Below are positions 34,103 to 44,175 of a stretch of 64,000 nt of DNA, in pieces. A program made the position numbers and the translations under genes. How positions within the stretch are numbered: the first letter of the stretch is position 1; each line of letters starts with the position of its first letter. The DNA comes from a virus, in the IMG/VR virus record IMGVR_UViG_3300049734_000491, positions 62,001 through 126,000 of that record. One strand, given 5' to 3'. The notes beneath the pieces are model-generated. The model saw only the letters and a program-made list of their open reading frames with translations. It did no database searches and was not told the DNA's origin.

Positions 34103-36099
34103 TACTGTCCACCAGTGCTGATGATGTACCTGACCACGATGTAGGGCTGGAGATTCAGGTGCGATACGTTGCTGCCCGCAGAGCCAGTTGTCCCACCACC
34201 ATCGGGTGAACCAAGATTCGACCAACGTGGTGTGGCTACTGTTGCGCCGAAAGCAACGTGGTCGCCACCTGAAGCTGGAGCCGCTCCGAAGTCATAATCC
34301 CTGGTGTAGACCGTGTGATCATGAGCTGGAGTGGTGTGGGTGTGAGCAGGAATCTGAGCTGCTGAAAGTGTGACCGTATTTGCTCCACCGGTTTTAGCGA
34401 GAGCATCGAACTCTGTCTGAGCTGCATCCAGACCAGCAGGCACACGACCTTTCAAGTTAGGCAGATTGAAGGTGGTCGATCCATCACCCGTCCCATATGC
34501 AGTACCGACTGCCGCATACAACAAACTGTATGTGGTACGAGAAACTGCCGAACCATCGCACAACAACCAGCCAGACGGAATCACACCAGTTCCCATCCAT
34601 TGCGTCATGGCTGCAGCAGGCAGAACAACGGTTCGCCATGCCACGGCGTAGTCGACGTCCGTCGCCTTGGTAAGAAACTGACCGGCGGTGCCTCCAGGTG
34701 GCAGGACGCCGACCGCCGCTGTGTCAGGAGCGTCCTTGTCGTACCAGATGTCGAAGGCCAGACCGGGGTCGGTATCCTGAACCGCCACCTCGTTGCCGGT
34801 CGACGCAGCGGTGTCGACGTACCTCTTCGTCGCCACCTCGAGATCGGCTGTCGGGTCGTTGTTGACATAGACCCGATGAGTTGCTGCACCCAGCATGATC
34901 TGGTTGTTCACAGTTGCCACGGCTGACTTGCCGAGGGCAACACTGTTGGACCCCTGAGCCTGGGCCCTCGAGCCGATGGCAACACCATCCGAGTTAGCCA
35001 CCGCGTAGTAGCCGACGGCGACGATCTCGTTCCCGGTGCCGGCGCTGTAGGCACCGGAGTCTCGACCGACCGCCGTCTGGTTACTGGCCGTCGTGGTGGC
35101 GTTCCCGACAATCCCGGCAGGAGTCTGGAGAGCTCCGTACCCGACAGCAGTGTTCGCACCGGCCGTTGTCATTGACTGCCCAGCGAGAGCTCCGATGAGC
35201 GTGTTGTAGCTGCCGGTCGTCGCCGTTCCTGCGAGGTATCCGACGAGCGTCAGACTGACCCCGTTTGCGACGTTGCCCGCCATGTATCCGATCGCGGTGC
35301 TGAATCCGCCGGTCGTCGCAGCCCCCAACGCGTTGTATCCGATGGCGACGATACCGCCCCCCGTTGTCAACGCCTTCGCCGCCCCGTAGCCGATGCTCAC
35401 CATGTAGTTGCTCACGGCGTTCTGGAGTGCCTGGAACCCGATCCCGACCGATCCCGTCGTCGTTGCTAGTGACTGCGCCTGGTAGCCGACTCCCACGTTG
35501 TAGCTCTGGGTGGTGAACGCCTGACCAGCCTGATATCCAATCCCGACGTTTCGGAGACCAGTCGTCACCGAGTCGAGGGCATTCGCTCCAACCGCCACGT
35601 TGTGGTCGCCGTCGGTGATGACCTGTAGTGCTCGGTACCCGATGGCGATGTTGTCGGTCGCACCCACCAGTAAGGATCCACCGGACCCACCAGAGTCGAC
35701 ACCGTACCGAGTGTTCCGTTGGGCATCAGACTGCGGTGGGAGCTGTGCGGCAACGACGAACCCCGACGCATCGAGTGCGGCATATCCGTTGACCACACCC
35801 TTCTCGGACCGCAACTGGGCAACAGCCGCATCCACCGAGATGGCATCCGCCGCCACGATGATGCCGGAGCCGGCTCCGACGTCGATGGTCCGATCAGCCG
35901 ACAGGTCACCACCACCGGTCAGGCCCTGCCCCGCCGTGATGATCCGAGAGGTGGGAGCTCCTTCCGACTTCTTCCACGACGTTCCATCCGAGAGGTACAA
36001 CACATTTTCTGTGGTGTTGTAGTACGTCGAACCAGCGGGCCCGACCGCTGGTGCGGCTGGCCACGGAGCTACGTTCGTCTTGCCGTAGTCCCGAGCCAT
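34102..36099 (-). CDS. Tail fibre with YadA-head-like repeats and tail-collar domain
   Basis: Predicted 665-residue protein. Residues about 150-400 are a run of 14-residue-type repeats (NVAVGANALDSVTTGLRNVGIGYQ in pieces; VAIGYNALGAAT), the pattern of trimeric autotransporter (YadA) heads, a left-handed beta roll. The C-terminal 160 residues match the phage tail-collar domain (IPSGWLLCDGSAVSR, STTFNLPNLKGRVPAG, HTHTTPAHDHTVYT). His-rich parts may bind iron along the axis. It overlaps both neighbours by one base. Confidence 0.85.
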   Translation of the reverse strand: MARDYGKTNVAPWPAAPAVGPAGSTYYNTTENVLYLSDGTSWKKSEGAPTSRIITAGQGLTGGGDLSADRTIDVGAGSGIIVAADAISVDAAVAQLRSEKGVVNGYAALDASGFVVAAQLPPQSDAQRNTRYGVDSGGSGGSLLVGATDNIAIGYRALQVITDGDHNVAVGANALDSVTTGLRNVGIGYQAGQAFTTQSYNVGVGYQAQSLATTTGSVGIGFQALQNAVSNYMVSIGYGAAKALTTGGGIVAIGYNALGAATTGGFSTAIGYMAGNVANGVSLTLVGYLAGTATTGSYNTLIGALAGQSMTTAGANTAVGYGALQTPAGIVGNATTTASNQTAVGRDSGAYSAGTGNEIVAVGYYAVANSDGVAIGSRAQAQGSNSVALGKSAVATVNNQIMLGAATHRVYVNNDPTADLEVATKRYVDTAASTGNEVAVQDTDPGLAFDIWYDKDAPDTAAVGVLPPGGTAGQFLTKATDVDYAVAWRTVVLPAAAMTQWMGTGVIPSGWLLCDGSAVSRTTYSLLYAAVGTAYGTGDGSTTFNLPNLKGRVPAGLDAAQTEFDALAKTGGANTVTLSAAQIPAHTHTTPAHDHTVYTRDYDFGAAPASGGDHVAFGATVATPRWSNLGSPDGGGTTGSAGSNVSHLNLQPYIVVRYIISTGGQ

Positions 36100-37802
36100 C
36101 AGCCCATCACAACGACACGGCAGCCAGCGCCGAGGGCGGGGTTGAAGTTAAGGGTCACGGTGTTGGTGGTCGTCGCTGTCCAGTCGACGTCGATCGCAGT
36201 GTTGGCTGAGTCACGAACCTGGACGATCACATCTTGGGTGGCGAGGTTGTGGGTGACCACCTCGGACGAGCCCGATCCGGTGAGGGCCGCTGCGTACTTC
36301 TTCGCAGTGCTAGTGATGGCACCGTCGACGTAGGCACGGGTCGCGATCACCGTCGTATCGACCGCCACCGTGTCAGCAGCGACCGTGATTCCAGTGCCGG
36401 CCCCCACGGCGAGGACGTTGGCGGCGAGGGTGAGGCCGTTGCCTCCAACCGCTGCAGCGAGGTCTGGGTTCGGGTAGTTCCCGGTCAGAGTTCCACCAGC
36501 AGCGCCGGTCGGTGGACCACCGGTCGCCGGAGCCGGACCCCACGTCCCGTCACCGTGGAGGACATCGGTGGCAACACCGGTCGATGTGGGAACGACACCC
36601 TTCGCCGATGACGTGAAGACATCGAGCATCGCCGTGACCTGCGTAGCAGTAAGGTCGATCGAAACACCGGCAGTACCCGCGTTGTTGCCCTTCAGGGTGC
36701 CGGGGGCCATGTTGTACAGGTTGTAGTTCGAGATTGTGTTATCAGCGATCTTGGGACCCGTGATGGTGCCAGCCAAGATCTTGAGGCCAGTGACGGCGTA
36801 ATCCTGAAGTTGGGTGGTGCCGACGCTGTTGGCTGCCAACTTGGCGTTGGTTACCGCACCGGCGTCGATGGTCAGTGTCGTGCCGTTCCCGCCGACGGTG
36901 ATGTCGCCCTTGTCCCCGTCGGGACCGAGCGTGTCAGTCCCAGCAGAGAACTGGACGAAGGTGAGAGGCGTAGAACCGACAGAGATCGGGGCATCGGTGG
37001 TGTTCACCCACGCTGTGTCGTGGTTGACGGTTCCGTTGGTGACGAAGACCGCCATCGCAAGAACCTCGTCCTCTACGTCAGCATCGGGAGGACGTGTCCA
37101 CGATCCGGACGCTGCGATCCAGATTCCGTTCGTACCGCCGACACTTTGGTTCTTGACAAGGATCCGATCTCCTGCAACCGGTGTGTACCCGTCGATCACC
37201 GTGAGGCCACTGAGAGGGATGTTCACTGTGGTCGCTGCCACCACGGCGTCCTTCCAGGACAGACCGTTGACGAGGCTGTCGACGTACAGCTTCGTTGCAG
37301 CATCGGTCGTATTCGTCGGTACGCCGAGACTGGTGATCTTCATCCCGTTGAAGCTGACGTTGGCCTGTGGTGGAGCAAGAGCACTGAGCCAGATGGATGA
37401 GTGTGCTGCGTTGTCGTGAGCCGGCGTGCCGTGGGTGTGGTCATTGCGGGCGAACAGCACGCCGGTGCCGCTGGATGACGCAGCGCCGAAGGTCATCTGA
37501 GCGGTGACAGCGCCCCAGTCCGGTATGTCGTGGACGTGGTCAGCTCGAGCCACCGTGGTCGCCACGCCGGCGGCACCGGGAGTCGTCGGGGTGAGCGCTG
37601 GCGGCACTCCACCGAGAGCAGGAGCAGACCCCTTCGCCGCCACCCAGCTCGTGCCGTCCCAGTAGTAGAGGGTGTCATCGGCGCTGTTGAAGTAGATCTG
37701 GCCTTCCACCGGCGCTGCCGGAGGCGTCGCGAGAGTCTGGATCGCAGCGTTCTGTAGTTCGTTCTTGCTGAGGTCGATACTCGTGAGGAACTTGCGGGCC
37801 AT
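36099..37802 (-). CDS. Tail fibre protein
   Basis: Predicted 567-residue fibre. The start MARKFLTSIDLSKNELQNAAIQ is typical of actinophage fibres, then PVEGQIYFNSADDTLYYWDGTSW (shared with the next gene's N-terminus, STYYNTTENVLYLSDGTSW). The middle is Thr/Gly/Asp-rich (TKLYVDSLVNGLSWKDAV, a repeat common in fibres). The end (VQVRDSANTAIDVDWTATTTNTV) is the short C-terminal module also present in the 38371 protein. It begins the fibre operon; the HNH gene diverges upstream. Confidence 0.82.
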   Translation of the reverse strand: MARKFLTSIDLSKNELQNAAIQTLATPPAAPVEGQIYFNSADDTLYYWDGTSWVAAKGSAPALGGVPPALTPTTPGAAGVATTVARADHVHDIPDWGAVTAQMTFGAASSSGTGVLFARNDHTHGTPAHDNAAHSSIWLSALAPPQANVSFNGMKITSLGVPTNTTDAATKLYVDSLVNGLSWKDAVVAATTVNIPLSGLTVIDGYTPVAGDRILVKNQSVGGTNGIWIAASGSWTRPPDADVEDEVLAMAVFVTNGTVNHDTAWVNTTDAPISVGSTPLTFVQFSAGTDTLGPDGDKGDITVGGNGTTLTIDAGAVTNAKLAANSVGTTQLQDYAVTGLKILAGTITGPKIADNTISNYNLYNMAPGTLKGNNAGTAGVSIDLTATQVTAMLDVFTSSAKGVVPTSTGVATDVLHGDGTWGPAPATGGPPTGAAGGTLTGNYPNPDLAAAVGGNGLTLAANVLAVGAGTGITVAADTVAVDTTVIATRAYVDGAITSTAKKYAAALTGSGSSEVVTHNLATQDVIVQVRDSANTAIDVDWTATTTNTVTLNFNPALGAGCRVVVMG

Positions 37803-37834
37803 GACTCTCTCCTAGCTCAGGTACGATCCATGGA

Positions 37835-38383
37835 ATGGTGGAACGCAACTGTTCAATCGAAGGGTGTGATCAGCCCTACGAATCTCATGGTTGGTGCCAC
37901 AAGCACTACATGCAGCAATACAGCTGTGGTAATCCCCTGATTTCCAAAGCAGTGTCAACGTGTTCGGTCGAAGACTGCGATCGACCTCATTACGCTCGTG
38001 GCTTGTGTCGAGCGCACTACCAGCGGCAACGGAAGGGTCGATCACTGGAAGCACCCCTCCAAGATCGGGCAGCGAAGGGAACTGATGTTCTCACACGAAT
38101 CATGAACCGAGTGGTGGAGGACGATGACTGTTGGATCTGGACAGGAGCCAGGTTCACCAACGGTTATGGCGAGATCAATATTGCGGGTCGTCCTCAACCG
38201 GTACATCGCATGATGTACGAAGCCAAGATCGGTCCGATACCGAAGGGCAGGATTGTGATGCACTCGTGCGACCGACCACTGTGTGTCAATCCACTGCACT
38301 TGTCCGCTGGGACATACCGAGACAACTCGCTCGACATGATGTCCAAGGGACGTGGACGTAAGCAGTTCGGTCATGATAGGTAG
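37835..38383 (+). CDS. HNH homing endonuclease with doubled zinc finger
   Basis: Predicted 182-residue endonuclease antisense to the fibre genes. It has two tandem copies of the N-terminal Cys block ([20 protein letters not shown] and [20 protein letters not shown]), where relatives have one. HNH core [20 protein letters not shown] and NSLDMM follow; the C-terminal HTH is absent. A TACGAT box lies 7 nt before ATG 37835. It overlaps the convergent fibre gene by 13 nt. Confidence 0.87.
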   Translation: MVERNCSIEGCDQPYESHGWCHKHYMQQYSCGNPLISKAVSTCSVEDCDRPHYARGLCRAHYQRQRKGRSLEAPLQDRAAKGTDVLTRIMNRVVEDDDCWIWTGARFTNGYGEINIAGRPQPVHRMMYEAKIGPIPKGRIVMHSCDRPLCVNPLHLSAGTYRDNSLDMMSKGRGRKQFGHDR

Positions 38384-39312
38384 GCCGAACCGCTGAACGG
38401 AGCCGAGAACACGATCGTGAGGTTGTCGACGTCGTCGTAGGTGACATCACCCTCAACATCACTCCCAGCCGAGTCGATGACGGAGACGTTCGGATTGAAC
38501 CCGAGATTGTGGTTGATGACCCACGTGGCTGACACAACAGATTGGTTGTGGGTGTAGGACCCTGCTACGCCGCCAGTCGCGCTGTCGATCTGAGCCTGCA
38601 TGGCGTCCAGACGTTCAGCCAGGTCGACGTAGCCGGCGAGGACGTCGGTGAAGTCCTCTGGGAAATCCTTGTCGATCTGGATCCCACGACGATCGAACTC
38701 TTCGCGGGTGTAGACCGGCATGTCGACCCACTCGTACTCATCTGCCTTGGTCAGACTGATCGTCAGAACCTGGCCGGGTTGGCCGGCTGGGATCTCCGGC
38801 TCGTCGCCCACAGCATCTGGGTCGTACCACAACTCATACCCGGTTCCCGTTCCGGGATCGGTGAGCGAGACGAGTACCTCGTCGCTTCCCGGACCAGGTG
38901 GGCCCTCTGGGCCCTGTTCGCCTTGTTCACCCTGTGGACCAGGCGGCCCCGGGGCTCCGTCAGCTCCGGCTGGGCCGGGGTCACCTTGGGGTCCTGTGGC
39001 TCCAGTGACGCCCGGTGGCCCGGGATCACCCGTCTCGCCTTGGGGACCTGCTGGACCGTCTGCACCCGGCGGCCCTGCTGGGCCGGGATCACCCTCTGGC
39101 CCCGGTGCTCCGGGAGCGCCGGCTGGGCCTGTCGGACCTGCTGGACCTGTCGCACCGGGCGGGCCCGGAGGTCCGGGCGTTCCCGTGATGATGTCGATGA
39201 CCGGAGTCTCGTCCTCAATGATGTCGATCAGGACGGTCCTCGGATCGGGGTCGATGACGTCGACGACAATCGTGCCCTCGTCGGTGACTTCGACCTCGAT
39301 CACGTCGGTCAT
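38371..39312 (-). CDS. Collagen-like tail fibre protein
   Basis: Predicted 313-residue protein. The N-terminal 45 residues are an acidic beta segment ([17 protein letters not shown]). Residues about 48-145 are near-perfect Gly-X-Y triplets. After a linker ([18 protein letters not shown]) comes a coiled coil ([15 protein letters not shown]) and a C-terminal module ([21 protein letters not shown]) like the end of the 36099 protein. Probably a trimeric rod; the coiled coil sets chain register. Confidence 0.85.
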   Translation of the reverse strand: MTDVIEVEVTDEGTIVVDVIDPDPRTVLIDIIEDETPVIDIITGTPGPPGPPGATGPAGPTGPAGAPGAPGPEGDPGPAGPPGADGPAGPQGETGDPGPPGVTGATGPQGDPGPAGADGAPGPPGPQGEQGEQGPEGPPGPGSDEVLVSLTDPGTGTGYELWYDPDAVGDEPEIPAGQPGQVLTISLTKADEYEWVDMPVYTREEFDRRGIQIDKDFPEDFTDVLAGYVDLAERLDAMQAQIDSATGGVAGSYTHNQSVVSATWVINHNLGFNPNVSVIDSAGSDVEGDVTYDDVDNLTIVFSAPFSGSAYLS

Positions 39313-39313
39313 C

Positions 39314-39727
39314 TCACCGGCCCGATCTGAGCGTCATGCCCGGTCGGATCGACCTCGTGTGGGTCGAGGTCGGGGGGTTGCAGGGAGCTCCGGAGTTGGT
39401 GACGTCTTGGGTAACCGTGACCTCCCCAGCCATCTTCGTCTGGACAACGTTGCCCGGGAACGTGATCTCGAGATCCCAGACCCCACCGGCGGATGGGAAC
39501 CCAGCCCACATCTCAGGCCACATCCGCATGTCCACGAAGTTCGGCAGCACGATCTCGCACTCGAGGTACACGATCGAAGATCCGTGGTATCTGTCCCGGA
39601 TCTCGGCCTCCGCCACGGCGTCGGTGAGGTTCGTGGGTTGGGTTTTCTCCTTGTCGTCCCAGAGCCGGAACCGCCAGGCGTGATAGTCGCCTCGGTACAG
39701 CTCCAGGTCGTAATTTCCGGGGTTCAC
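39314..39727 (-). CDS. Small tail protein, fibre-attachment (BppU-N-like) candidate
   Basis: Predicted 137-residue protein. GTG 39727 is chosen for its AGGAG site 10 nt upstream. The start ([21 protein letters not shown]) and the central beta strands ([32 protein letters not shown]) resemble the N-terminal part of baseplate upper proteins, which anchor fibres to the tail. It lies directly before a collagen-like fibre gene, fitting that role. Moderate support only. Confidence 0.65.
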   Translation of the reverse strand: MNPGNYDLELYRGDYHAWRFRLWDDKEKTQPTNLTDAVAEAEIRDRYHGSSIVYLECEIVLPNFVDMRMWPEMWAGFPSAGGVWDLEITFPGNVVQTKMAGEVTVTQDVTNSGAPCNPPTSTHTRSIRPGMTLRSGR

Positions 39728-39817
39728 GACGTCAGCGCTCCTGTGAGGGGACACCGGAGATCCAAGCCCTCAGGGGAGAAATCTAGACGCCACCGCCCCC
39801 CAACGGGCGGTTCCGAG

Positions 39818-41584
39818 CTACTTCGCGTCCCCCCAGCGGGACACGGGTGGGGAGCAGCCGGCGGTGAGCGGGATCCGGAAGTCGTGGTTGGTCATCGAGG
39901 CCTCCAAGATGTGGGAAACCTCCTCGGTGTCCTCGGGGGCTACCGACACCACGATCTCGTCGTGGACCGTGATCAGCAGGGCGTCCTCGAGGCCGGCCTG
40001 GGCGATGTCGATCGTGGCTCGCTTCAGGATGTCGGCTGCGGTGCCCTGGATCAGGTAGTTCGTCGAGGCGTAGATCTTCTCCTCGTCCACGGGCAGAACC
40101 CGGCCGTAGGCGGTCGTGACGGTGAAGTCGTTCTGTCGAGCCAGGTTCTGAACCTGGCTGCCGAGCCGGGCGTACTGGGGGTACGCGGCTGTAATTCCTC
40201 GGCTGATGACCTCCATCTCCGACACCGGCACCTTGGCTGTGGCAGCCATCTTCGGCACGCCGGCGCCGTAGAGGTTCGAGTACCAGAAGTTCTTGATCGG
40301 TGACCGGCGGGGATCGGCCTTCGTGGCCTCGGGATCGCCATGCACGGCCCGCACCGACTGGGTGAAGAAATCCAGGCCACCTTCTTCGTCAGCCAACCTG
40401 AACGCCTCGATCAGCGCAGCGTCGTTCGCCATCGACCCAGCGAGCCGGAGCTCGATCTGGTCGGCATCGCAGGCGAGGATCACCTCGTCCTCGTAGCGGG
40501 GGAGCATGGCCTGGCGGACAGCTCGAGCCTCGGGGGACGGATCTCGGCTGGGGAGTGTCTGGAGGGCCGGCGACGAGACACTCTGCCGACCGGTGCGGGC
40601 CCCGAGCGTACGGATCTCGGGGTGCAGCAGGTTGTCGGCGTCAGCCATGTCGATGAAGTTCTCGAAGTAGGTCCCAGCCAACTTGTCGAGCGTCCTGATC
40701 CGCAGCGCCTGGTCGATCACGTCCGCCACCAAGCCGGGATTCTCGAGCCGGATCATCTCGAGGGCATCCTTGTCGACCTGCGGGGCGTTGTTCTGGGTCC
40801 ACCGCTTCGGGGGGATCTCCATCGTGTCGTGGATCCAGTGCCCGAGTTGGCTGTTGGAACGGGGGTTGTCGATGGCCGAACCGGTCAACTCGGCGATCCG
40901 GAGCACCGAGAGTTCGGTCTCGCGGCGGAGAGCATCGGCCTGCTCCTGGCTGAACTTCACATCGACCCGCATCCCGTTGCGTTCGATCGTGTTGGCGATC
41001 CGACGAAGGTCCATCTCAAGGGCGAACACCGGCGAGCGGGCCCCACGACGGATCTCCTCGGACTCCCAGATGCGGGAGAGCAGGATCACGTCCAGAGCGG
41101 CGTAGTGCAGATATACCGGATTGTCGATGGGGACGGTGTCCCAGAACCAGCCCGTCTTGGCGAACAGCTCCTGCAATTCGACCTGCGCCGCGGCGGCACC
41201 GTGGGAGGTGTACTGGGTGGCGAGTTGCTTGAGGCTGGATGAACGGCCGGGGCTGGCGAGTTGGCTGGCCAGCATCGTGTCGACCACGGTTTCCCATGGG
41301 AACTTCACACCCATTGCGTGCAGAGCGTGTGCGTCATAGCTGGCGTTGTGCCAAAGCGACACACCCTTGAACTTGGCAAGAGCGTCCTCTGCAACACCGA
41401 GCCATCGACGTGTGTCAATCAACCACGCTTCGTTGACGTTGCCCGCCTGCACCAACCGAACCTTGAAGTTCGCATCATGGACATTCAATCCGGTAGTTTC
41501 AGTATCCCATGCTATAGTGTCCTGCTCTGAGAGCCAGCGGAAGAAGGCGTCGATGTCCGACGTCGTCTCAATCACGGTCAGCAT
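39818..41584 (-). CDS. Family A DNA polymerase with 3'-5' exonuclease
   Basis: Predicted 588-residue polymerase. Exo [10 protein letters not shown], Exo II region [11 protein letters not shown], Exo [15 protein letters not shown]; polymerase motif [13 protein letters not shown], motif [17 protein letters not shown] and motif [10 protein letters not shown] 5'-3' exonuclease domain is absent, as usual in phages. At the place of E. coli Phe762 the motif B alignment gives Tyr, which in other family A enzymes weakens discrimination against dideoxynucleotides. ATG 41584 is chosen at LTVIETTSD; it overlaps the upstream HNH gene by 17 nt. Confidence 0.95.
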   Translation of the reverse strand: MLTVIETTSDIDAFFRWLSEQDTIAWDTETTGLNVHDANFKVRLVQAGNVNEAWLIDTRRWLGVAEDALAKFKGVSLWHNASYDAHALHAMGVKFPWETVVDTMLASQLASPGRSSSLKQLATQYTSHGAAAAQVELQELFAKTGWFWDTVPIDNPVYLHYAALDVILLSRIWESEEIRRGARSPVFALEMDLRRIANTIERNGMRVDVKFSQEQADALRRETELSVLRIAELTGSAIDNPRSNSQLGHWIHDTMEIPPKRWTQNNAPQVDKDALEMIRLENPGLVADVIDQALRIRTLDKLAGTYFENFIDMADADNLLHPEIRTLGARTGRQSVSSPALQTLPSRDPSPEARAVRQAMLPRYEDEVILACDADQIELRLAGSMANDAALIEAFRLADEEGGLDFFTQSVRAVHGDPEATKADPRRSPIKNFWYSNLYGAGVPKMAATAKVPVSEMEVISRGITAAYPQYARLGSQVQNLARQNDFTVTTAYGRVLPVDEEKIYASTNYLIQGTAADILKRATIDIAQAGLEDALLITVHDEIVVSVAPEDTEEVSHILEASMTNHDFRIPLTAGCSPPVSRWGDAK

Positions 41585-42167
41585 GTGACCACGTCTTTCC
41601 GGAGCAGATCTTGTAGATCGTGGACGGACTGACACCAAATTCTTCGGCGATTTCTCGACCGATCCAACCAGACTTCTTGAGAACCCGAATCACCACCACG
41701 TCATCCTCGGTGAGGATGGTCTCGTAGTGGGCAGATCCACACACCTGACGACCCTTCCTGTCCCTGTCAGCGGTGTTGTCCTGTGTGGTTCCCAAGAACA
41801 GGTGGTGTGGATTGCAGCACGGAGGGTTGTCGCAGTCGTGGCAGATGAACAAATTCTCGGGGGTCTCTGGGATGGGTCCGAAATGAATCTCCCACGAGAT
41901 TCGATGTGCCCCCACCTTCTTTCGTTGACCGTCGTCACCCCTGATCCACATTCGTCCATACCCGTAACTACCTGATGCTGTCCAAGGCCAGCAGGAGTCA
42001 GGCCCTCCACTCCGATCCACGTTGGCCCAAAACCGAGCAACGTGGTCCTCCCTGCTGGGGTGACAACCGAGTGGATCTCCGTACTGCTGGTACTTCCAGT
42101 AGTGCTTCCGGCACCAACCCAGAGCCTTGTGGGGGCTTTCACACCCTTCCACCGAACAGGTCCGCAC
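41568..42167 (-). CDS. HNH homing endonuclease with C-terminal HTH
   Basis: Predicted 199-residue endonuclease, the only one of six clearly co-directional with both neighbours. It starts with GTG directly after the TAG of the preceding gene and its last 17 nt overlap the polymerase start. N-terminal CSVEGCESPHKALGWCRKHY, HNH core ICHDCDNPPCCNPHHLFLGT, NTADRD and an HTH (IAEEFGVSPSTIYKI). The tight fit suggests insertion that kept both flanking genes intact, and possibly translational coupling of polymerase to it. Confidence 0.88.
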   Translation of the reverse strand: MRTCSVEGCESPHKALGWCRKHYWKYQQYGDPLGCHPSREDHVARFWANVDRSGGPDSCWPWTASGSYGYGRMWIRGDDGQRKKVGAHRISWEIHFGPIPETPENLFICHDCDNPPCCNPHHLFLGTTQDNTADRDRKGRQVCGSAHYETILTEDDVVVIRVLKKSGWIGREIAEEFGVSPSTIYKICSGKTWSHADRD

Positions 42168-42689
42168 CTACTCCACCACTTCGACCCGATATGCACTGGC
42201 CACTTCAGGGTACCGTTCAGAGAGTGCCTCGAGCACGCCTTGAGCGAAGTAGGGCAAACGCCTTGTGCCATTCTTCCGGCGGTGCACGGCCTCCACGAGG
42301 GCATCCACGTCCTGGCAGATCGAAGCCCAGTACCGATCCTCCTCGGCGAGCAGGGTGGTGAAGTCGTACACCTCGGGCACGCACTCGCAGAACACGTACC
42401 CGTCGTCGGGATCGTGGCCGGGGTGGGCCTCTTGGAACCGCGGCAGCTTCTCGGTCTGCACCCGTTCGCAGCCGGGTTCGTGCACCACTGTCGAGCGTCC
42501 GACCTTCTCAACGATCCACGATCCACCCTTGGACCGATACACCCGCAGTTCGGTCCAGCGACCCTTGCTCGAGGGATTGGCCGAGGAAGCTGAGGCCACC
42601 AGCTCACCCTGGAAGGTGATCACCCTGCGTCCGTCACGGGCGGTGTGCTGTTCAGGGGCCATCAGATCCGTCATTCGTCCATCGTCCAT
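42168..42689 (-). CDS. Hypothetical replication-region protein
   Basis: Predicted 173-residue protein, ATG 42689 preceded by the GACAAC leader end. Visible parts are RRVITFQGELVASASS, WTELRVYRSKGGSWIVEKVGRSTVVHEPGC, and CECVPEVYDFTTLLAEEDRYW. It resembles unnamed proteins next to polymerase genes in actinophages. No catalytic motif recognised. Confidence 0.65.
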   Translation of the reverse strand: MDDGRMTDLMAPEQHTARDGRRVITFQGELVASASSANPSSKGRWTELRVYRSKGGSWIVEKVGRSTVVHEPGCERVQTEKLPRFQEAHPGHDPDDGYVFCECVPEVYDFTTLLAEEDRYWASICQDVDALVEAVHRRKNGTRRLPYFAQGVLEALSERYPEVASAYRVEVVE

Positions 42690-42782
42690 GTTGTCATCTT
42701 GACAGGTTCACCGTTCTCAACGGCGACACCGCCGCCCGAGGAACCCCTGGCCTCCTCGGGCGACGATGCCATGATGTGGTCG

Positions 42783-43301
42783 TCAGAACGGACGAGGCGG
42801 CCCATCCCCACTGGCGGCAGCGGTCGCCGGCTGGGGACTCGGAGCGGGCGGTGCCGGTTCGGCCGACGGCGACGGGGCGTCGGGCACGGCGGATTCCGCA
42901 CGCTTGAAGTTCTTGACCTCGTTGCGTTCCTCTCCCTGGTACATCTTCGTGCCGACCGTCGCCACGGCGATCATGCCGACCATCTTCTCGGCCACCTGCA
43001 CGAGGCTGGGGTTCTGGGTCCGGAGCCAGTCGGGGTCGACACCGATGGCCTGGATGTTCCGGACCGAGATCTGGCGGGCCTGTCCCTCCTTCATCACGAG
43101 GTTGGTCCAGAGCCAACGACCGGCGTGGGGGCCGTTCAGCACCCCGAGCTTGAGCTTCAGGCCGGTCGTGCCCGACGAGAAGGTCGTCGCCTCGGCCTCG
43201 ATGACCGACACGTCGTAGTCGTCAGGCGGGATGGGCCCGAAGGAGTTGTTGTCTGATGCGTCCTGGAGCACTGCACCCCAGTCGACGTCGTACTGAGCCA
43301 T
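42783..43301 (-). CDS. DUF669-like ssDNA-binding protein
   Basis: Predicted 172-residue protein. MAQYDVDWGAVLQDASDNN, PPDDYDVSVIEAEATTFSSGTTGLKL (in pieces) and GRWLWTNLVMKEGQA fit the DUF669 family, thought to act with Sak4-like ATPases as phage ssDNA-binding proteins. The C-terminal 40 residues are Pro/Ala-rich and end in acidic-to-basic PPRPF, similar to SSB tails. It follows the Sak4-like gene in the same operon. Confidence 0.8.
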   Translation of the reverse strand: MAQYDVDWGAVLQDASDNNSFGPIPPDDYDVSVIEAEATTFSSGTTGLKLKLGVLNGPHAGRWLWTNLVMKEGQARQISVRNIQAIGVDPDWLRTQNPSLVQVAEKMVGMIAVATVGTKMYQGEERNEVKNFKRAESAVPDAPSPSAEPAPPAPSPQPATAAASGDGPPRPF

Positions 43302-43359
43302 GGAGGCCTCTTTCTCTAGCGGTTGATGGTTGTCTGCTCTCCGACGGGATCCGTCGCGA

Positions 43360-44175
43360 TCAGGACGCCACTTCCTCGACAGGAGCGGCGGTGGGCTCGA
43401 GCTCCGGTTCGGGCTCGGGCAGTGAACTTTCGGCACCCTCGGCGGGGAAGACCAGAGTGAGCATCTGATCGAGTCGTGGGTTCTCCACGATGCGGGGGAT
43501 GCGTCCACCGACCCGTTCGCCGGCCTCGAAATCCGAGGTGGCACGGGTCAGCAGCTTGCGGGTCTCGGTCACTTCGCCGGACAGTGGATCGGTCACGGGG
43601 TCAATGTACAAGTACCCTGTGACATCCAAGAGGTACGGCAGCACGGTGGCGACCTGACCGACCAGCCACGGGTGCCAGCGACCGTCCTGACCCTGCCGGG
43701 CCATAGCGACCATCACCACCTGCGTGATCGGGTTGATGGGGTGGACCGTCAGGTCACGGATGTCCCGCACCAGACCGCCCACCGCTCGGTAGGCCGCCCC
43801 GTAGTTCTGCATGGTCGGCTGGGTCCGACCGGCCTCTTGCTCGAGGAAGCGGTTCTGGAGCTCGCTGATGCTGTCGATGATCACCGAGCGGAACGGGTGG
43901 CGGCCCGAGGCCAACCACTGGTAGCCGCGTTCGACGTCCTTCCACGATCTGGTGTTGACGACGGCGGTGTCCCAACTCCCGTCGTACTCGGGCGGGGGAT
44001 CACTCGGGTCCCACACCACCCGTTTGATCGGAAGGAACCGGGAGGCGGCCTCCACGTCGAACATCAGTCTCGGTTCGACGGTCGTGGCGGCCAGGGTGGA
44101 CTTGCCAGCCTTGCTGGCGCCGTACAACAGGACTGTCAAGGAACAGTCCGTGCACGACGCGGGAACGTCCCACAT
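43360..44175 (-). CDS. Sak4-like RecA-fold ATPase (recombination)
   Basis: Predicted 271-residue ATPase. Walker A LLYGASKAGKSTLA near residue 18 and Walker B SVIIDSISEL near 100; VVMVAMARQG follows. The length and pairing with DUF669 match Sak4 single-strand annealing proteins. The N-terminal MWDVPASCTDC... may include extra residues. The acidic Pro/Glu end is probably disordered. It likely anneals or protects DNA ends during replication. Confidence 0.85.
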   Translation of the reverse strand: MWDVPASCTDCSLTVLLYGASKAGKSTLAATTVEPRLMFDVEAASRFLPIKRVVWDPSDPPPEYDGSWDTAVVNTRSWKDVERGYQWLASGRHPFRSVIIDSISELQNRFLEQEAGRTQPTMQNYGAAYRAVGGLVRDIRDLTVHPINPITQVVMVAMARQGQDGRWHPWLVGQVATVLPYLLDVTGYLYIDPVTDPLSGEVTETRKLLTRATSDFEAGERVGGRIPRIVENPRLDQMLTLVFPAEGAESSLPEPEPELEPTAAPVEEVAS

